This document shows positions 36,001 through 45,239 of a stretch of 64,000 nucleotides of DNA, piece by piece. The stretch comes from an uncultured Pseudokineococcus sp. Lineage in GTDB: Bacteria > Actinomycetota > Actinomycetes > Actinomycetales > Quadrisphaeraceae. The stretch lies in the NCBI RefSeq assembly GCF_947499845.1, contig NZ_CANMPM010000004.1:62001-126000 (forward strand), given 5' to 3'. Every line of letters begins with the position of its first letter. Position 1 is the first letter of the stretch. The notes beneath the pieces were generated by a model that saw only the letters and a program-made list of their open reading frames with translations, did no database searches and was not told the origin of the DNA. The translations under genes and the position numbers were made by a program.

Positions 36001-37815
36001 TCAGCCGGCCGGGGACATCTGCGAGGACCACGCCCGGTGCAGCTCGGCGTAGTGCCCGTCCGCGACGACGAGGTCGGCGTGCCGACCGGTCTCGGTGATG
36101 CGCCCGCCGGAGACGACCACGACGAGGTCGGCGCGCTCGGCCGTCGACATCCGGTGGGCGATGGTCACCGACGTGCGACCGGCCATGAGGCGCTCGAGCG
36201 CCGCGCCGATGGCGACGTCGAGGCCCGGGTCGACGGCCGAGGTCGCCTCGTCGAGGACGAGGAGGTCGGGGTCGGCCAGGCGGGCGCGGGCCAGGGCCAC
36301 GAGCTGGCGCTCCCCCGCGGACAGCGCCTCGCCCCGCTGCCCGACGCGGGTGTCGAGGCCGTCGGGCAGCCCCTCGACCCAGGACGTGAGCCCCAGCTCG
36401 TCGACGACCCGGTGCACGTCCTCGGTCGTGCTGCCCTCGCGGCCCAGCGCGACGTTCTCGCGGACGGTGCCCTCGAAGAGGAAGCCCTCCTGCGGCACCA
36501 TCGCGACGCGCCCGCGGAGGCTGGCGGACCGCACCCGCCGCAGGTCCTCCCCGCCCAGGACGACGCGGCCGCTCACCGGGTCCTGCAGGCGCGTGAGCAG
36601 CCGCGCGAGGGTCGTCTTGCCCGACCCGGTGCGTCCCACGACCGCCACGCGCGTGCCCGCCGGGACGGAGAGGTCGACGTCGCTGAGCGCGGGTCGCCCG
36701 CCCGGGTAGGCGTACCCGAGCCCCTCGACGCGCAGGTCGAGCGGCCCCTCGGGCAGGTCGCGGCCGTCCTCGCCCGGGTCGGCGAGGTCGACGGGCGTGT
36801 CCAGCAGGGCGAGCACCCGCCGCCAGCCCGCGACGGCGTTCTGCAGCTCGTTGAGCACCTCGGTGAGGCTCTGGACCGGGCCCGTGAGCAGCTGGACGAG
36901 GAGCAGCACCGCGGTGAGCTGCCCGAGCGTCAGGTCGCCGTCCACGCCCAGCAGCGCACCGACGACGACGACCGCGGCGACGACGACGCCTGCGCCCAGC
37001 ACGGCCGTCGAGAAGGACGTCGCGACGAGGGTCTGCGCCCGGACCTGCGCGCGGCGCTGGTCCTCCACGGCGGCGTCCACCCGCGCCCGCGTGCGCGTCT
37101 CGGCGCCGTAGGCCCGGATGGTGTCGGCGCCGACGACGGTCTCGGACACGCCTCCGAGGACGCGGCCGACCCGGGCGCGGACCTCGGAGTAGGCGGCGGA
37201 GACCCGCGGCTGCATCCAGCGGCCGAAGGCCACGACCGGCACGAAGCACGCCAGGACGACGAGGAGCAGCTGCCACGACGTCACGCCGATGATGACGGAG
37301 ACGACGAGCACCTGGCCGAGCGACAGGACGAGCAGCAGACCGCCGAACTGCAGGAACTGGGAGATGGTGTCGACGTCGCTCGTCACGCGGGAGACCAGGG
37401 AGCCCCGCTGCTCGGAGGACTGGGTGAGCGCCGAGAGGTCGTGCACGCGCCGGAAGGCCGTGGTCCTCAGCTCGGCCAGCCCGGCCTCGGTCGCGGTGAA
37501 CAGGCGCCGGTTGACGAGGTAGGAGACGAAGGCCGTCGCGACGACGACCACCACGCCCACGAGGACGATGCGCAGCACGAGCCCCGGGTCGGGCCCGTCG
37601 GGCCCGTTGATGCCGGCGTCGACCGTCCGCTGCGTGGCCAGCGGCACGACCACGCGCCCGGCCGTGGCGAGCACGCCGAGCAGCAGCGTGCCGAGCAGGC
37701 CCCGGCGCATGAGCGGCGACAGGGCGAGGCCCCGGCGGACGGTGGCGACGACGCCGTCACCCGCCTCGCGGGCGATGCGCGTGCCGCCGGGCGTCGGCGC
37801 GGCCGGCGCGCTCAC
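36001..37815 (-). CDS. ABC exporter half-transporter, catalytic-site subunit
   Basis: A fused six-helix membrane domain and ATPase (604 residues) of the multidrug/lipid exporter type. Walker [10 protein letters not shown], Walker [13 protein letters not shown] with the catalytic Glu, and the switch His in TIAHRMST are intact. The signature reads LSAGERQ instead of LSGGQ. Together with its partner, which lacks the catalytic Glu and His, this predicts an asymmetric heterodimer like TM287/288. The GTG overlaps the partner's stop (GTGA). Substrate unknown. Confidence 0.93.
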   Translation of the reverse strand: MSAPAAPTPGGTRIAREAGDGVVATVRRGLALSPLMRRGLLGTLLLGVLATAGRVVVPLATQRTVDAGINGPDGPDPGLVLRIVLVGVVVVVATAFVSYLVNRRLFTATEAGLAELRTTAFRRVHDLSALTQSSEQRGSLVSRVTSDVDTISQFLQFGGLLLVLSLGQVLVVSVIIGVTSWQLLLVVLACFVPVVAFGRWMQPRVSAAYSEVRARVGRVLGGVSETVVGADTIRAYGAETRTRARVDAAVEDQRRAQVRAQTLVATSFSTAVLGAGVVVAAVVVVGALLGVDGDLTLGQLTAVLLLVQLLTGPVQSLTEVLNELQNAVAGWRRVLALLDTPVDLADPGEDGRDLPEGPLDLRVEGLGYAYPGGRPALSDVDLSVPAGTRVAVVGRTGSGKTTLARLLTRLQDPVSGRVVLGGEDLRRVRSASLRGRVAMVPQEGFLFEGTVRENVALGREGSTTEDVHRVVDELGLTSWVEGLPDGLDTRVGQRGEALSAGERQLVALARARLADPDLLVLDEATSAVDPGLDVAIGAALERLMAGRTSVTIAHRMSTAERADLVVVVSGGRITETGRHADLVVADGHYAELHRAWSSQMSPAG

Positions 37816-39956
37816 CGCCGGCCCCCCGCGACCGCGGGGGCGGCACCCGCCCCGGTGCTCCGCCCGTCGTCGGCCGCGAGCGCGGCCTCCTCGTAGGCCG
37901 TGACGAGGTGGCGGTAGGCGGGCCGGCGCTCGAGCAGCTCCTCGTGGGTGCCCTCGTCGACGACGCGCCCGCGCTCCATCCAGGCGACGCGGTCGGCCAG
38001 GGCGATGGTGGCGCGCCGGTAGGCGACGAGCAGGACGGTGGGCCGCGGCGCGCCGGGCGCCGACGGGCGCCGGAGCGCGGTGAGGATCTCGGCCTCCACG
38101 GCCGGGTCGACGGCCGAGGTCGCGTCGTCGAGGACGAGCAGGCGCGGGTCGCGCACCAGCGCGCGCGCCAGGGCGAGCCGCTGCCGCTGGCCGCCCGACA
38201 GGGACGTGCCGCGCTCCCCCACCCGCGTCTCGAGACCGTCGGGCAGGGCGTCGACGAACTCGGCCGCCTGCGACGTCTCGAGGGCCCCGCGCAGGCGCCC
38301 CTCGTCCACCTCGGCGCCCAGGGTGATGTTCTCGCGGACCGTGTCGTCGAAGACGAAGGTGCTCTGCGGCACGAGGGCCACCTCGGACGGCAGGGAGCCC
38401 TCGCGCAGCTCGCGGGCGTCGACGCCGCCGAGGCGCACGACGCCGCTGTCGGGGTCGAGCAGCCGCACCGCCAGCGACGCGAGGGTCGACTTGCCGGAGC
38501 CGGTGGGCCCGACGAGCGCCGTCGTCGAGCCGGCGGGGACGTCGAGGTCCACCCCGCGCAGCGCGGGGACGCGTGCGCCGGCGCCGCTCCCGGGCGCCGC
38601 GGTGCCGGCCTCGCCGTCGCGCCGCCGCGGTGCCACCTCCCCCGCGTCGAGGTCCTCCCCCGTCTCGCGGGAGTGCGCCAGCTCGACGCCCCGCATCTGC
38701 AGGGAGAGCCCGCCCGCCGGCAGGGGGCTCTCGCCCCACGTGGTGCGGCCGCGGGCGTCGAGGACCGTCCGCACGCGCCCGAACCCCACGGCGGAGCGCG
38801 GCAGCTCGGCCAGCACCCACCCGAAGGCGCGCACCGGGGAGGCGAGGACCGCCAGGAGGTACACGACCGTGAAGACGGCGCCGACCCCGACGTCGCCCGA
38901 GGCGGCGCGCACCGCACCGACCGCCAGGACCGCGAGGCTCGCGAGCCCGGGCAGCGCCTCGACCGCCGGGTCGAAGGCGCCGCGGGTGCGCCCCACGTCG
39001 ACGTTGGCCGCCCGCAGGCGGTCGGCGGCGGCGCCGAAGCGGCGCGTCTCCGCGCCCTCGCGGCCGAGTGTCTTGACGACGACGGCGCCGTCGAAGCTCT
39101 CGTGCGCCATGGCCGAGACCTCGCCCCGCAGGGCCTGGGCCCGCACCACGCGGGGCGACATGGCGCGCTGGTAGGCGATGTTGGCGACGACCATGGCCGG
39201 CAGGCTCAGGAGGCCGACGAGGGCGAGGACCGGGTCGGCGGCCACCATCGCGACGGCGGCCACGACGGCCATGACGACGACGCCCAGCGCCATCGGCAGG
39301 GGGTTGAAGATCATGAAGCTGGCCTCGACGTCGCTGCTGGCGTTGGCGAGCAGCTGGCCGGCGGGGTGGCGGTGGTGCCAGGCGATCGGCAGGCGCAGGT
39401 ACTGGTGGGCGAGGCGCCGCCGGTAGCGGGCCTGGAGGTTGGCGAAGACCCGGCCCGCGACCATGCGCCGCAGGGCCACCGCCACCGCGGTGACGACCGC
39501 GACGGCGGTGAGGGCCAGCCCGGCCAGCAGCGCGTCGACCCGGCCCACGCCGGGCTCGCCGGCGAAGAGCGGCGTGAGGACCTCGTCGGTCGTGCGCCCG
39601 AGGAGCCAGCCCGCGGCCGCCGTCCCGGCGCCGTAGACGGCCGACACCGCGACCGCCAGGCCGAGGACGCGGGGCTCGTCGCGGGCGCCGCGGACGACCA
39701 CGCGCACGCCGCGGCGGGTGGCGCCCGGGGGGTGGGGCGCCCGCCCCGCGCGGCGGCGGCGGTCGGGCTGCCGGGGGACGCCGGCCGTGGTCTCCGAGGG
39801 CGCGCCCGCGGCCCGGGGCGGGGCCGGCGCGGGGCCGGGAGGGTGCGCTGCAGCTCGGTCCGGGACGGGGGGCGGTGCGGAGCGGCGGGGCACGGGCGTC
39901 CTCTCGGGGCGGGCCCGCGGCAGCGGGCAGGACACGTTCTCACGGGCAACCGACAC
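37812..39956 (-). CDS. ABC exporter half-transporter, degenerate-site subunit
   Basis: The first gene of the exporter pair. After an Arg/Pro-rich N-terminus come six membrane helices and an ATPase with Walker A GPTGSGKST and a canonical LSGGQRQRLALARAL signature. Walker B is LLVLDDATSAVD, with Asp in place of the catalytic Glu, and the switch His is replaced by Tyr (VAYRRAT). A 35-residue charged insertion lies just before the ATPase core. The start is uncertain: GTG 39956 gives 714 residues, but GTGs at 39935 or 39893 are also possible, and the family fold begins only near residue 85. Confidence 0.9.
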   Translation of the reverse strand: MSVARENVSCPLPRARPERTPVPRRSAPPPVPDRAAAHPPGPAPAPPRAAGAPSETTAGVPRQPDRRRRAGRAPHPPGATRRGVRVVVRGARDEPRVLGLAVAVSAVYGAGTAAAGWLLGRTTDEVLTPLFAGEPGVGRVDALLAGLALTAVAVVTAVAVALRRMVAGRVFANLQARYRRRLAHQYLRLPIAWHHRHPAGQLLANASSDVEASFMIFNPLPMALGVVVMAVVAAVAMVAADPVLALVGLLSLPAMVVANIAYQRAMSPRVVRAQALRGEVSAMAHESFDGAVVVKTLGREGAETRRFGAAADRLRAANVDVGRTRGAFDPAVEALPGLASLAVLAVGAVRAASGDVGVGAVFTVVYLLAVLASPVRAFGWVLAELPRSAVGFGRVRTVLDARGRTTWGESPLPAGGLSLQMRGVELAHSRETGEDLDAGEVAPRRRDGEAGTAAPGSGAGARVPALRGVDLDVPAGSTTALVGPTGSGKSTLASLAVRLLDPDSGVVRLGGVDARELREGSLPSEVALVPQSTFVFDDTVRENITLGAEVDEGRLRGALETSQAAEFVDALPDGLETRVGERGTSLSGGQRQRLALARALVRDPRLLVLDDATSAVDPAVEAEILTALRRPSAPGAPRPTVLLVAYRRATIALADRVAWMERGRVVDEGTHEELLERRPAYRHLVTAYEEAALAADDGRSTGAGAAPAVAGGRR

Positions 39957-40039
39957 CGGCTCCGCGGGCTTCCCGGCGGCGCTGCGGCGCTGCGGCGCCC
40001 GGACGGGACGGGGGGCGGCCGGACCGGGGGCGGCCGGGC

Positions 40040-40117
40040 GGGACGGGTGGGCAGGACGGCGGGACGGGTGGGCGGGAGCCCGACGGGACGGGTGGGCGGG
40101 AGCCCGACGGGACGGGG
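40040..40117. repeat. 24-bp tandem repeat in a divergent promoter region
   Basis: Two exact 24-bp copies (40061-40084 and 40085-40108), starting GGGACGGGTGGGC, are flanked by a partial copy on each side. They lie between the divergent ABC exporter and TIGR03085-like genes, ending about 40 bp before the latter's ATG. Confidence 0.8.
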
Positions 40118-40156
40118 CCGGCGGGCGCCGGCCGCCGGGGCGGGCACGATGGCGCC

Positions 40157-40795
40157 ATGACCCCCTCCGCCACCGAGCGCGCCGCCCTCGTCGCCGAGCT
40201 GCGCCGCTGCGGCCCCGACGCCCCCACGCTGTGCGCGGGGTGGTCGGCGCGAGACCTGGCCGCCCACCTCGTCGTCCGCGAGCGGCGCCCCGACGCCGCC
40301 CTCGGCCTCGTCCTGCCGCCCGTGGCCGGCCACGCCGAGCGGGTGCGCGCCGGGCTGGCGTCCCGCCCGTTCGCCGACCTCGTCGACCTCGTGGCCTCGG
40401 GACCGCCGCGGCTGTCCCCCTTCGCCCTCCCGGGCGTCGACCGGGCGGTCAACACGGGCGAGCACTTCGTCCACGCCGAGGACCTGCGCCGCGCCGGCGA
40501 CGAGCCCGCGCCGCCGCGCGACCTCCCCGCCGAGGTCCGCCGAGCGCTCTGGGCCGGCCTGCGGGGCCGGGCGGTGCTGCTGTACCGGCGCTCCCCCGTC
40601 GGTGTGGTGCTGGAGACGCCGGAGGGGCGGGTCGTCGCCCGCCGCGCCCCCGAGGGCGCCGGCACCGTCGTGCTGCGCGGCGACGTGGGCGAGGTGCTGC
40701 TCCACAGCTTCGGCCGCGAGGCCGTCGCCCGCGTCGAGGTCGAGGGCTCGCCCGAGGACGTCCGCGCGCTGGCGGGCGTCGACCGGGCGGTCTGA
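40157..40795 (+). CDS. TIGR03085-like protein (DinB/mycothiol-dependent isomerase superfamily)
   Basis: A 212-residue helical protein. It opens ATERAALVAELRRCGPDAPTLCAGWSARDLAAHLVVRERRP, the pattern of the actinobacterial TIGR03085/MDMPI N-terminal family with its metal-binding His in the AAHL segment. GEHFVHAEDLRRA supplies a second His pair. These four-helix bundles often use mycothiol, but the reaction here is unknown. The ATG fits the family start; only a weak CACGAT precedes it by 6 nt. It converges on hisF, the two stop codons lying in one inverted repeat. Confidence 0.85.
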   Translation: MTPSATERAALVAELRRCGPDAPTLCAGWSARDLAAHLVVRERRPDAALGLVLPPVAGHAERVRAGLASRPFADLVDLVASGPPRLSPFALPGVDRAVNTGEHFVHAEDLRRAGDEPAPPRDLPAEVRRALWAGLRGRAVLLYRRSPVGVVLETPEGRVVARRAPEGAGTVVLRGDVGEVLLHSFGREAVARVEVEGSPEDVRALAGVDRAV

Positions 40796-40835
40796 GGCCG
40801 CGGTGCTCCCCGACCTGCCGACGGGACCGGCCTCA
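40793..40835. terminator. Shared hairpin spanning both convergent stop codons
   Basis: TGAGGCCG (40793-40800, containing the TIGR03085-like gene's stop) pairs with CGGCCTCA (40828-40835, containing the hisF stop) across a 27-nt interior that can fold further. It may act in both directions. Confidence 0.5.
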
Positions 40836-41696
40836 GGGGGCGGGCGCGGGCCCGACGTCCTCCCGCCCGCCGGGGGACGGGGCGCCGTCCGCGGCGTGGA
40901 CGGCGGCGCCGGCGCGGCGCACGGGGTGCCCGGCGGCCGCGAGGGCGTCCTTCACCTGGCCCACGCGGAGCACGCCGAAGTGGAAGACGGAGGCGGCGAG
41001 GACGGCGTCCGCGCCCGCCGCGACGGCGGGCGCGAAGTCCTCGAGCCGGCCGGCGCCGCCGCTGGCGACGACGGGGACGCCCACCTCGCCGCGGACGGCG
41101 CGGAGCATCTCGAGGTCGAAGCCGCCGGTCGTCCCGTCCGCGTCGACGGAGTTGAGGAGGATCTCCCCCGCCCCCAGGCGGGCGGCCTGCGCGGCCCAGG
41201 CGAGCGCGTCGACCCCGGTCCCCCGGCGCCCTCCGTGCGTGGTGACCTCGAACCCGGAGGGGGTGCGCTCGGCCTCCGGGGTGCCCGGCGGGCAGCGGCG
41301 GGCGTCGACGGACAGGACGAGCACCTGGGCCCCGAAGCGGTCGGCCACCTCGGCGACGAGCCGCGGCCGCGCGACGGCCGCGGTGTTGACCCCGACCTTG
41401 TCGGCGCCGGCGCGCAGGAGCCGGTCGACATCGGCGACCGTGCGCACGCCCCCGCCCACGGTGAGCGGCACGAAGACCTGCTCGGCGGTGCGCGCGACGA
41501 CGTCGTAGGTCGTGGCCCGCTCGTCCGTGCTCGCCGTGACGTCGAGGAAGACGAGCTCGTCCGCGCCGTCGTCGCCGTACTGGCGCGCGAGCTCGACCGG
41601 GTCGCCCGCGTCCCGCAGGCCGGCGAAGCGGACCCCCTTGACGACGCGGCCGGCGTCCACGTCGAGGCAGGGGACGACGCGGACGGCGAGGCTCAC
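40833..41696 (-). CDS. hisF: Imidazole glycerol phosphate synthase subunit HisF
   Basis: HisF uses ammonia from HisH to make imidazole glycerol phosphate and AICAR. Both catalytic aspartates are visible: [14 protein letters not shown] (Asp near residue 11) and LVLSVDARR (about 130). The phosphate-binding VGGGVRTV and ASGGAG loops are also present. At 287 residues it exceeds the usual 255, because of a Pro/Gly-rich tail after [19 protein letters not shown]. The GTG is fixed by TAGGCT 7 nt upstream. hisH and hisA are not in this window. Confidence 0.97.
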   Translation of the reverse strand: MSLAVRVVPCLDVDAGRVVKGVRFAGLRDAGDPVELARQYGDDGADELVFLDVTASTDERATTYDVVARTAEQVFVPLTVGGGVRTVADVDRLLRAGADKVGVNTAAVARPRLVAEVADRFGAQVLVLSVDARRCPPGTPEAERTPSGFEVTTHGGRRGTGVDALAWAAQAARLGAGEILLNSVDADGTTGGFDLEMLRAVRGEVGVPVVASGGAGRLEDFAPAVAAGADAVLAASVFHFGVLRVGQVKDALAAAGHPVRRAGAAVHAADGAPSPGGREDVGPAPAP

Positions 41697-41703
41697 GGGC
41701 ACC

Positions 41704-41709
41704 AGCCTA
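41704..41709 (-). promoter_or_regulatory. -10 element of hisF (leaderless type)
   Basis: TAGGCT followed by 7 nt and the hisF GTG. It overlaps a CCTAGG palindrome that could also supply a weak plus-strand -10 (TAGGGA) for the kinase-like gene. Confidence 0.68.
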
Positions 41710-41731
41710 GGGACCGCGGCGCCCCGGGCCC

Positions 41732-42227
41732 GTGCGCCGTCCCGCGCGCCGTCCTCGTCGAGGGCCGCAGCGGCGCGGGCAAGACGACGCTGGCCGCCGC
41801 CCTGGGGGCGGCGCTCGGCGCTCCCGTGCTGCACCTGGACGACCTGTACCCGGGGTGGGACGCGCTGGCGGCCGGTGCGGCGCGCCTCGCGGACGAGGCC
41901 CTGCCGGCCTGGCGGGCCGGCCGCGCCGCCCGGCTGCGGCGCTGGGACTGGGACGCCGGCGCCTGGTCGGGCGCCGGGGACGACCTCGTCGTCGCCCCCG
42001 GGCCGCTGCTCGTCGTCGAGGGCGTGGGGGCGGGCGCCGCGGAGCTCGCGCCGGGCGACGTCCTCGTGTGGGCGCAGGCGCCCGACGAGGTGCGACGGCA
42101 CCGGGCGCTGGCGCGCGACGGCGAGGCCTACGCCCCGCACTGGGACCGCTGGGCCGCCCAGGAGGAGGCGCACCTGCGCGCGCACGCGCCCGCCGCGCGC
42201 GCCGACGTGGTCGTCGTCACGGGCTGA
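41732..42227 (+). CDS. Uridine-kinase-like P-loop protein, start unresolved (possible frameshift)
   Basis: The frame reads [23 protein letters not shown]...[14 protein letters not shown], an (in)complete Walker A and the HxDDxYxGW motif of uridine-kinase-like P-loop proteins. Later [17 protein letters not shown] and a lid segment [24 protein letters not shown] match the family. About 160 residues are present. No ATG, GTG, TTG or CTG lies in this frame for over 100 bp before the P-loop. The nearest GTG (41732) is one frame off. One base fewer between 41735 and 41750 would give a normal N-terminus. It may be a real frameshift, a sequence error or an unusual initiation. Coordinates start at the out-of-frame GTG. 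Confidence 0.7.
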
Positions 42228-42249
42228 GGGCGGCACGAGCGCCGCCCGG

Positions 42250-42297
42250 CACCGGCACCGGGGAGCACCGGCACCGGGGAGCACCGGCACCTGGGAG
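42250..42297 (+). repeat. Three 16-bp tandem repeats before the FUSC gene
   Basis: The unit CACCGGCACCGGGGAG occurs at 42250-42265 and 42266-42281 exactly, and at 42282-42297 with one change. The array ends 9 bp before the GTG of the next gene, so it occupies its core promoter and the intergenic space after the kinase-like gene. Confidence 0.85.
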
Positions 42298-42306
42298 CAT
42301 CGGCGC

Positions 42307-43440
42307 GTGCCCGGCAGCCGTGCGAGCCAGCGCCTCGACCTCCAGCGCGTCTGGCAGCTGCGCGCCGCCGTCCGCGGGCGCCGGTCGGCGCGCGAGCGCC
42401 TGGCCCGGCTGCGCCGGCGCGGCCCGAACATCGTCCAGTGCGCGCTCGCCGCGGGGGCGGCCTGGGCCATCGCCCACCTCGTCCTGGGCCACGCCACGCC
42501 CTTCTTCGCGCCCGTCGCGGCGGTCGTCGCGCTCGGCCAGTCCTACGAGGGCCGGCTGCGGCGCACGGGCGAGGTGGTCGTCGGCGTCGCCCTGGGCATC
42601 GCCGTCGGGGACCTGCTCGCGAGCTGGCTCGGCACGGGCGTGTGGCAGCTCGCCGTCGTGGTGGGCCTGTCGATGGCCCTCGCCGTCCTGCTCGACGCCG
42701 GCCAGCTGCTCGTCACGCAGGCGGGCGTGCAGGCCAGCATCGTGACCTCGCTCGCCGCGCCGGCGTCCGCGGGGCTCGACCGCTGGGTCGACGCGCTCGT
42801 CGGCGGAGCCGTGGCGCTCGTCGTGGCGGCCCTCCTGCCGACCGCGCCGCTGCTGCGGCCGCGCCGCCTCGCCGCCGCCGCGACGGGCGAGGTGGCGCTG
42901 CTGCTCGCCGAGGCCGCCGCCGCGGCCAAGCACGCCGACGGCGAGCGGGCGCAGGCGGCGCTGGACCGGGCGCGCGCCGGGCAGCGGGCCTTCGAGGACC
43001 TCGCGCCCGCGGCGCAGGAGGCCCTGGAGGGGCTGCGGCTCTCGCCGTTCCGCCACCGCCACCGCCCGGGGCTCGAGGTGGTCCGCGACCTCGCCGTCCC
43101 CCTCGACCGGGCCATGCGCAACGTGCGCGTGCTCCTGCGGCGGGTGGCCGTCGCCGAGCAGCGCGACGAGCCGCTGCCGCCAGAGCTGTGGACGCTCCTC
43201 GAGGAGCTCGCCACCGGTGCTCGGCTGCTGTCCGAGGCCGTGGACGCCGGGCGGCGCGACGACGACCTCCTCGACGACCTCGTCGACCTGGGCCGCCGCG
43301 CCGGCGTCCTCGGGAGCCGGCGCCTCGGGCTGTCGGCCGCGGTCTGCGTCGGGCAGCTGCGCAGCACCGTGGTCGACCTGCTGCAGGTGGGCGGGATGTC
43401 GAGCGACCGGGCCCTCGCCGCCGTCCCGCCGGTCGACTGA
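42307..43440 (+). CDS. FUSC / aromatic acid exporter family membrane protein
   Basis: A 377-residue protein with an N-terminal basic segment, six hydrophobic helices (about residues 40-180, including [39 protein letters not shown]) and a long soluble helical half. The short helix-loop [12 protein letters not shown] between membrane segments is the usual FUSC pattern of a conserved small-residue helix followed by Arg. Family members export aromatic or related acids; the substrate is not evident. The GTG follows GAGCAT by 6 nt, a weak leaderless-like signal within tandem repeats. Confidence 0.85.
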   Translation: MPGSRASQRLDLQRVWQLRAAVRGRRSARERLARLRRRGPNIVQCALAAGAAWAIAHLVLGHATPFFAPVAAVVALGQSYEGRLRRTGEVVVGVALGIAVGDLLASWLGTGVWQLAVVVGLSMALAVLLDAGQLLVTQAGVQASIVTSLAAPASAGLDRWVDALVGGAVALVVAALLPTAPLLRPRRLAAAATGEVALLLAEAAAAAKHADGERAQAALDRARAGQRAFEDLAPAAQEALEGLRLSPFRHRHRPGLEVVRDLAVPLDRAMRNVRVLLRRVAVAEQRDEPLPPELWTLLEELATGARLLSEAVDAGRRDDDLLDDLVDLGRRAGVLGSRRLGLSAAVCVGQLRSTVVDLLQVGGMSSDRALAAVPPVD

Positions 43441-43443
43441 GCC

Positions 43444-43944
43444 TCAGCCGTCGTCGCGGGGGCCGTGGAGGGCCACGAGCGTGGCCAGGCGCTGCGCCTC
43501 GGCCTCGGCGGCGGCGCCGTCGGCGCGCTGCACGGCCATGACGGGCAGGACGTCGCCGTCCGACAGGTCCAGCTGCACCCACGGCTGGCCGCCGCCGAAC
43601 CGCACCTGCACGACCTCGGCCCACTCCAGGCGCCGGGACAGGAGGAGGTTCTGCACGTGCAGCCCCCGCTCGTCGACGACGACGCGGACGCGCGCCTGCA
43701 GCGCCATGAAGCCCGCGACGAGGGCGCCGACCACGACGAAGCCCACCCGGTCGAAGGTGCCGAGCTCGGGCACGAGCACCGCGAGGAGCAGCCCGCCGAG
43801 CAGCGCGGCGGCGCCGACGGCGACGGCGACCACGCGGGCCCGGCGCGGGGCGAAGGGGCGGTGCAGGCGGGCGCGCTCGGACGCGCGCTCGGACGCGCGC
43901 CCGTCGTCGGGGCCGCCGCGGCGGGCGCCGGAGGGGTCGGCCAC
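43444..43944 (-). CDS. PH-domain membrane protein
   Basis: A 166-residue protein. Two adjacent membrane helices (residues about 36-80) are followed by a small beta-rich domain, RVRVVVDERGLHVQNLLLSRRLEWAEVVQVRFGGGQPWVQLDL, typical of bacterial PH-like (bPH) domains that often accompany hisG in actinobacteria. The C-terminus is an Ala/Glu helix. The start GTG is 1 nt after the hisG stop, so it is co-transcribed with hisG. The function is unknown. Confidence 0.82.
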   Translation of the reverse strand: MADPSGARRGGPDDGRASERASERARLHRPFAPRRARVVAVAVGAAALLGGLLLAVLVPELGTFDRVGFVVVGALVAGFMALQARVRVVVDERGLHVQNLLLSRRLEWAEVVQVRFGGGQPWVQLDLSDGDVLPVMAVQRADGAAAEAEAQRLATLVALHGPRDDG

Positions 43945-43945
43945 G

Positions 43946-44794
43946 TCAGATCCGGCAGGCGTGGATCGTCGTGACGAGGATGGCGCGGGCGCCGATCTCG
44001 TAGAGCCGGTCCATGACGGCGTTGACCTCCCCGCGCCGCACCATCGACCGCACGGCCACGTAGCTCGCGTCCCGCAGGGGCGAGACGGTCGGCGACTCGA
44101 GGCCCGGCGTGACCGCCGAGGCGGCGTCGAGCAGGTCGACGTGGACGTCGTAGTCGACCATGACGTACTCGCGGGCGACGAGGACGCCCTGCACCCGGCG
44201 CACGAGGACGTCGAGCCCCTCGGGGGCGCTCGTGCCGCGGCGCTGCACGAGAACCGCCTCGGACCGCAGGATCGGGTCGCCGAAGACCTCGAGCCCCGCC
44301 GCCCGCAGCGTCGAGCCGGTCTCGACGACGTCGGCGATGACGTCGGCGACCCCGAGGGCCACGGAGATCTCCACGGCGCCGTCGAGGCGCACGACGGGGG
44401 CGTCGACGCCGTGCTCGGCGAGGTGGGCGCGCACGAGGCCGTCGTAGCTCGTGGCGACGCGGCGCCCCGCCAGCCCCGTCACGTCGGCCGGGGCCTCCCC
44501 GGTGCGGGCGGCGAAGCGGAAGGTCGAGGAGGCGAAGCCGAGCTCGAGCACCTCCTCGGCGTCCGCGCCGGAGTCCAGGAGCAGGTCGCGGCCCGTGATG
44601 CCGGCGTCGAGCGTGCCGGCGCCGACGTAGACCGCGATGTCGCGGGGGCGCAGGAAGTACAGCTCCACGTCGTTGGCGTGGTCGTGGAGCACCAGCTCGC
44701 GACCCGTCCGGCGCTCGGCGTAGCCGGCCTCGCGCAGCAGGGCGGCGGCGGGCTCGGCGAGCGAGCCCTTGTTCGGGACGGCGATGCGCAGCAC
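43946..44794 (-). CDS. hisG: ATP phosphoribosyltransferase (long form)
   Basis: HisG joins ATP and PRPP, the first and feedback-regulated step of histidine synthesis. The 282-residue length and C-terminal ACT-like domain (LDVLVRRVQGVLVAREYVMVDYDV...ARAILVTTIHACRI) mark the long form that binds histidine directly. The catalytic half has IAVPNKGSL, GITGRDLL and the PRPP-binding DVIADVVETGSTL. The GTG start gives MLRIAVPNKG. It follows hisE by 90 bp and precedes the PH-domain gene by 1 nt. Confidence 0.97.
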   Translation of the reverse strand: MLRIAVPNKGSLAEPAAALLREAGYAERRTGRELVLHDHANDVELYFLRPRDIAVYVGAGTLDAGITGRDLLLDSGADAEEVLELGFASSTFRFAARTGEAPADVTGLAGRRVATSYDGLVRAHLAEHGVDAPVVRLDGAVEISVALGVADVIADVVETGSTLRAAGLEVFGDPILRSEAVLVQRRGTSAPEGLDVLVRRVQGVLVAREYVMVDYDVHVDLLDAASAVTPGLESPTVSPLRDASYVAVRSMVRRGEVNAVMDRLYEIGARAILVTTIHACRI

Positions 44795-44884
44795 GGGCGG
44801 GGTCTCCTGGGTGGTGCCGAGGGGCGGATGGCGGGCGCGGGTGGCGGGCGCCGATGCGGGGCGGGGCGCGTGCCGGGGGGCGGT

Positions 44885-45148
44885 TCAGAGGTGGGCGTAG
44901 ACGTCCTCGAGCGTGAGCCCGCGGGCCAGCAGCAGCACCTGCAGGTGGTACAGCAGCTGGGAGACCTCCTCGGCGGTCCGCTCGTCGCTCTCGTGCTCGG
45001 CGGCCATCCACACCTCGGCGGCCTCCTCGACGACCTTCTTGCCGATGGCGTGGACGCCGGCGTCGAGCTCGGCGACGGTGCGCGAGCCCTCCGGGCGCTG
45101 CTCGGCCTTGGCGGCGAGCTCGGCGAACAGGTCGTCGAAGGTCTTCAC
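44885..45148 (-). CDS. hisE: Phosphoribosyl-ATP pyrophosphohydrolase
   Basis: HisE removes pyrophosphate from PR-ATP in step two of histidine synthesis. The 87-residue all-helical protein matches the MazG-like HisE family: [31 protein letters not shown] with the metal-binding Glu residues, and [19 protein letters not shown]. The GTG at 45148 is supported by TAGCCT 8 nt upstream, which argues against a longer N-terminus. Confidence 0.97.
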   Translation of the reverse strand: MKTFDDLFAELAAKAEQRPEGSRTVAELDAGVHAIGKKVVEEAAEVWMAAEHESDERTAEEVSQLLYHLQVLLLARGLTLEDVYAHL

Positions 45149-45156
45149 GGGGGCCC

Positions 45157-45162
45157 AGGCTA
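45157..45162 (-). promoter_or_regulatory. -10 element of hisE (leaderless type)
   Basis: TAGCCT lies 8 nt before the hisE GTG on the minus strand. Confidence 0.6.
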
Positions 45163-45239
45163 GGTGCCCGCGCCCGGTGCCCGAGCCGGGTGCCCGAGCG
45201 GGGCACCCCCGGTCCGGCGCCGTCACGACCGGGTCGCCC

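Noticed and set aside
40040-40117. CRISPR array
   Set aside because: The repeats are directly adjacent without spacers and there are no cas genes.
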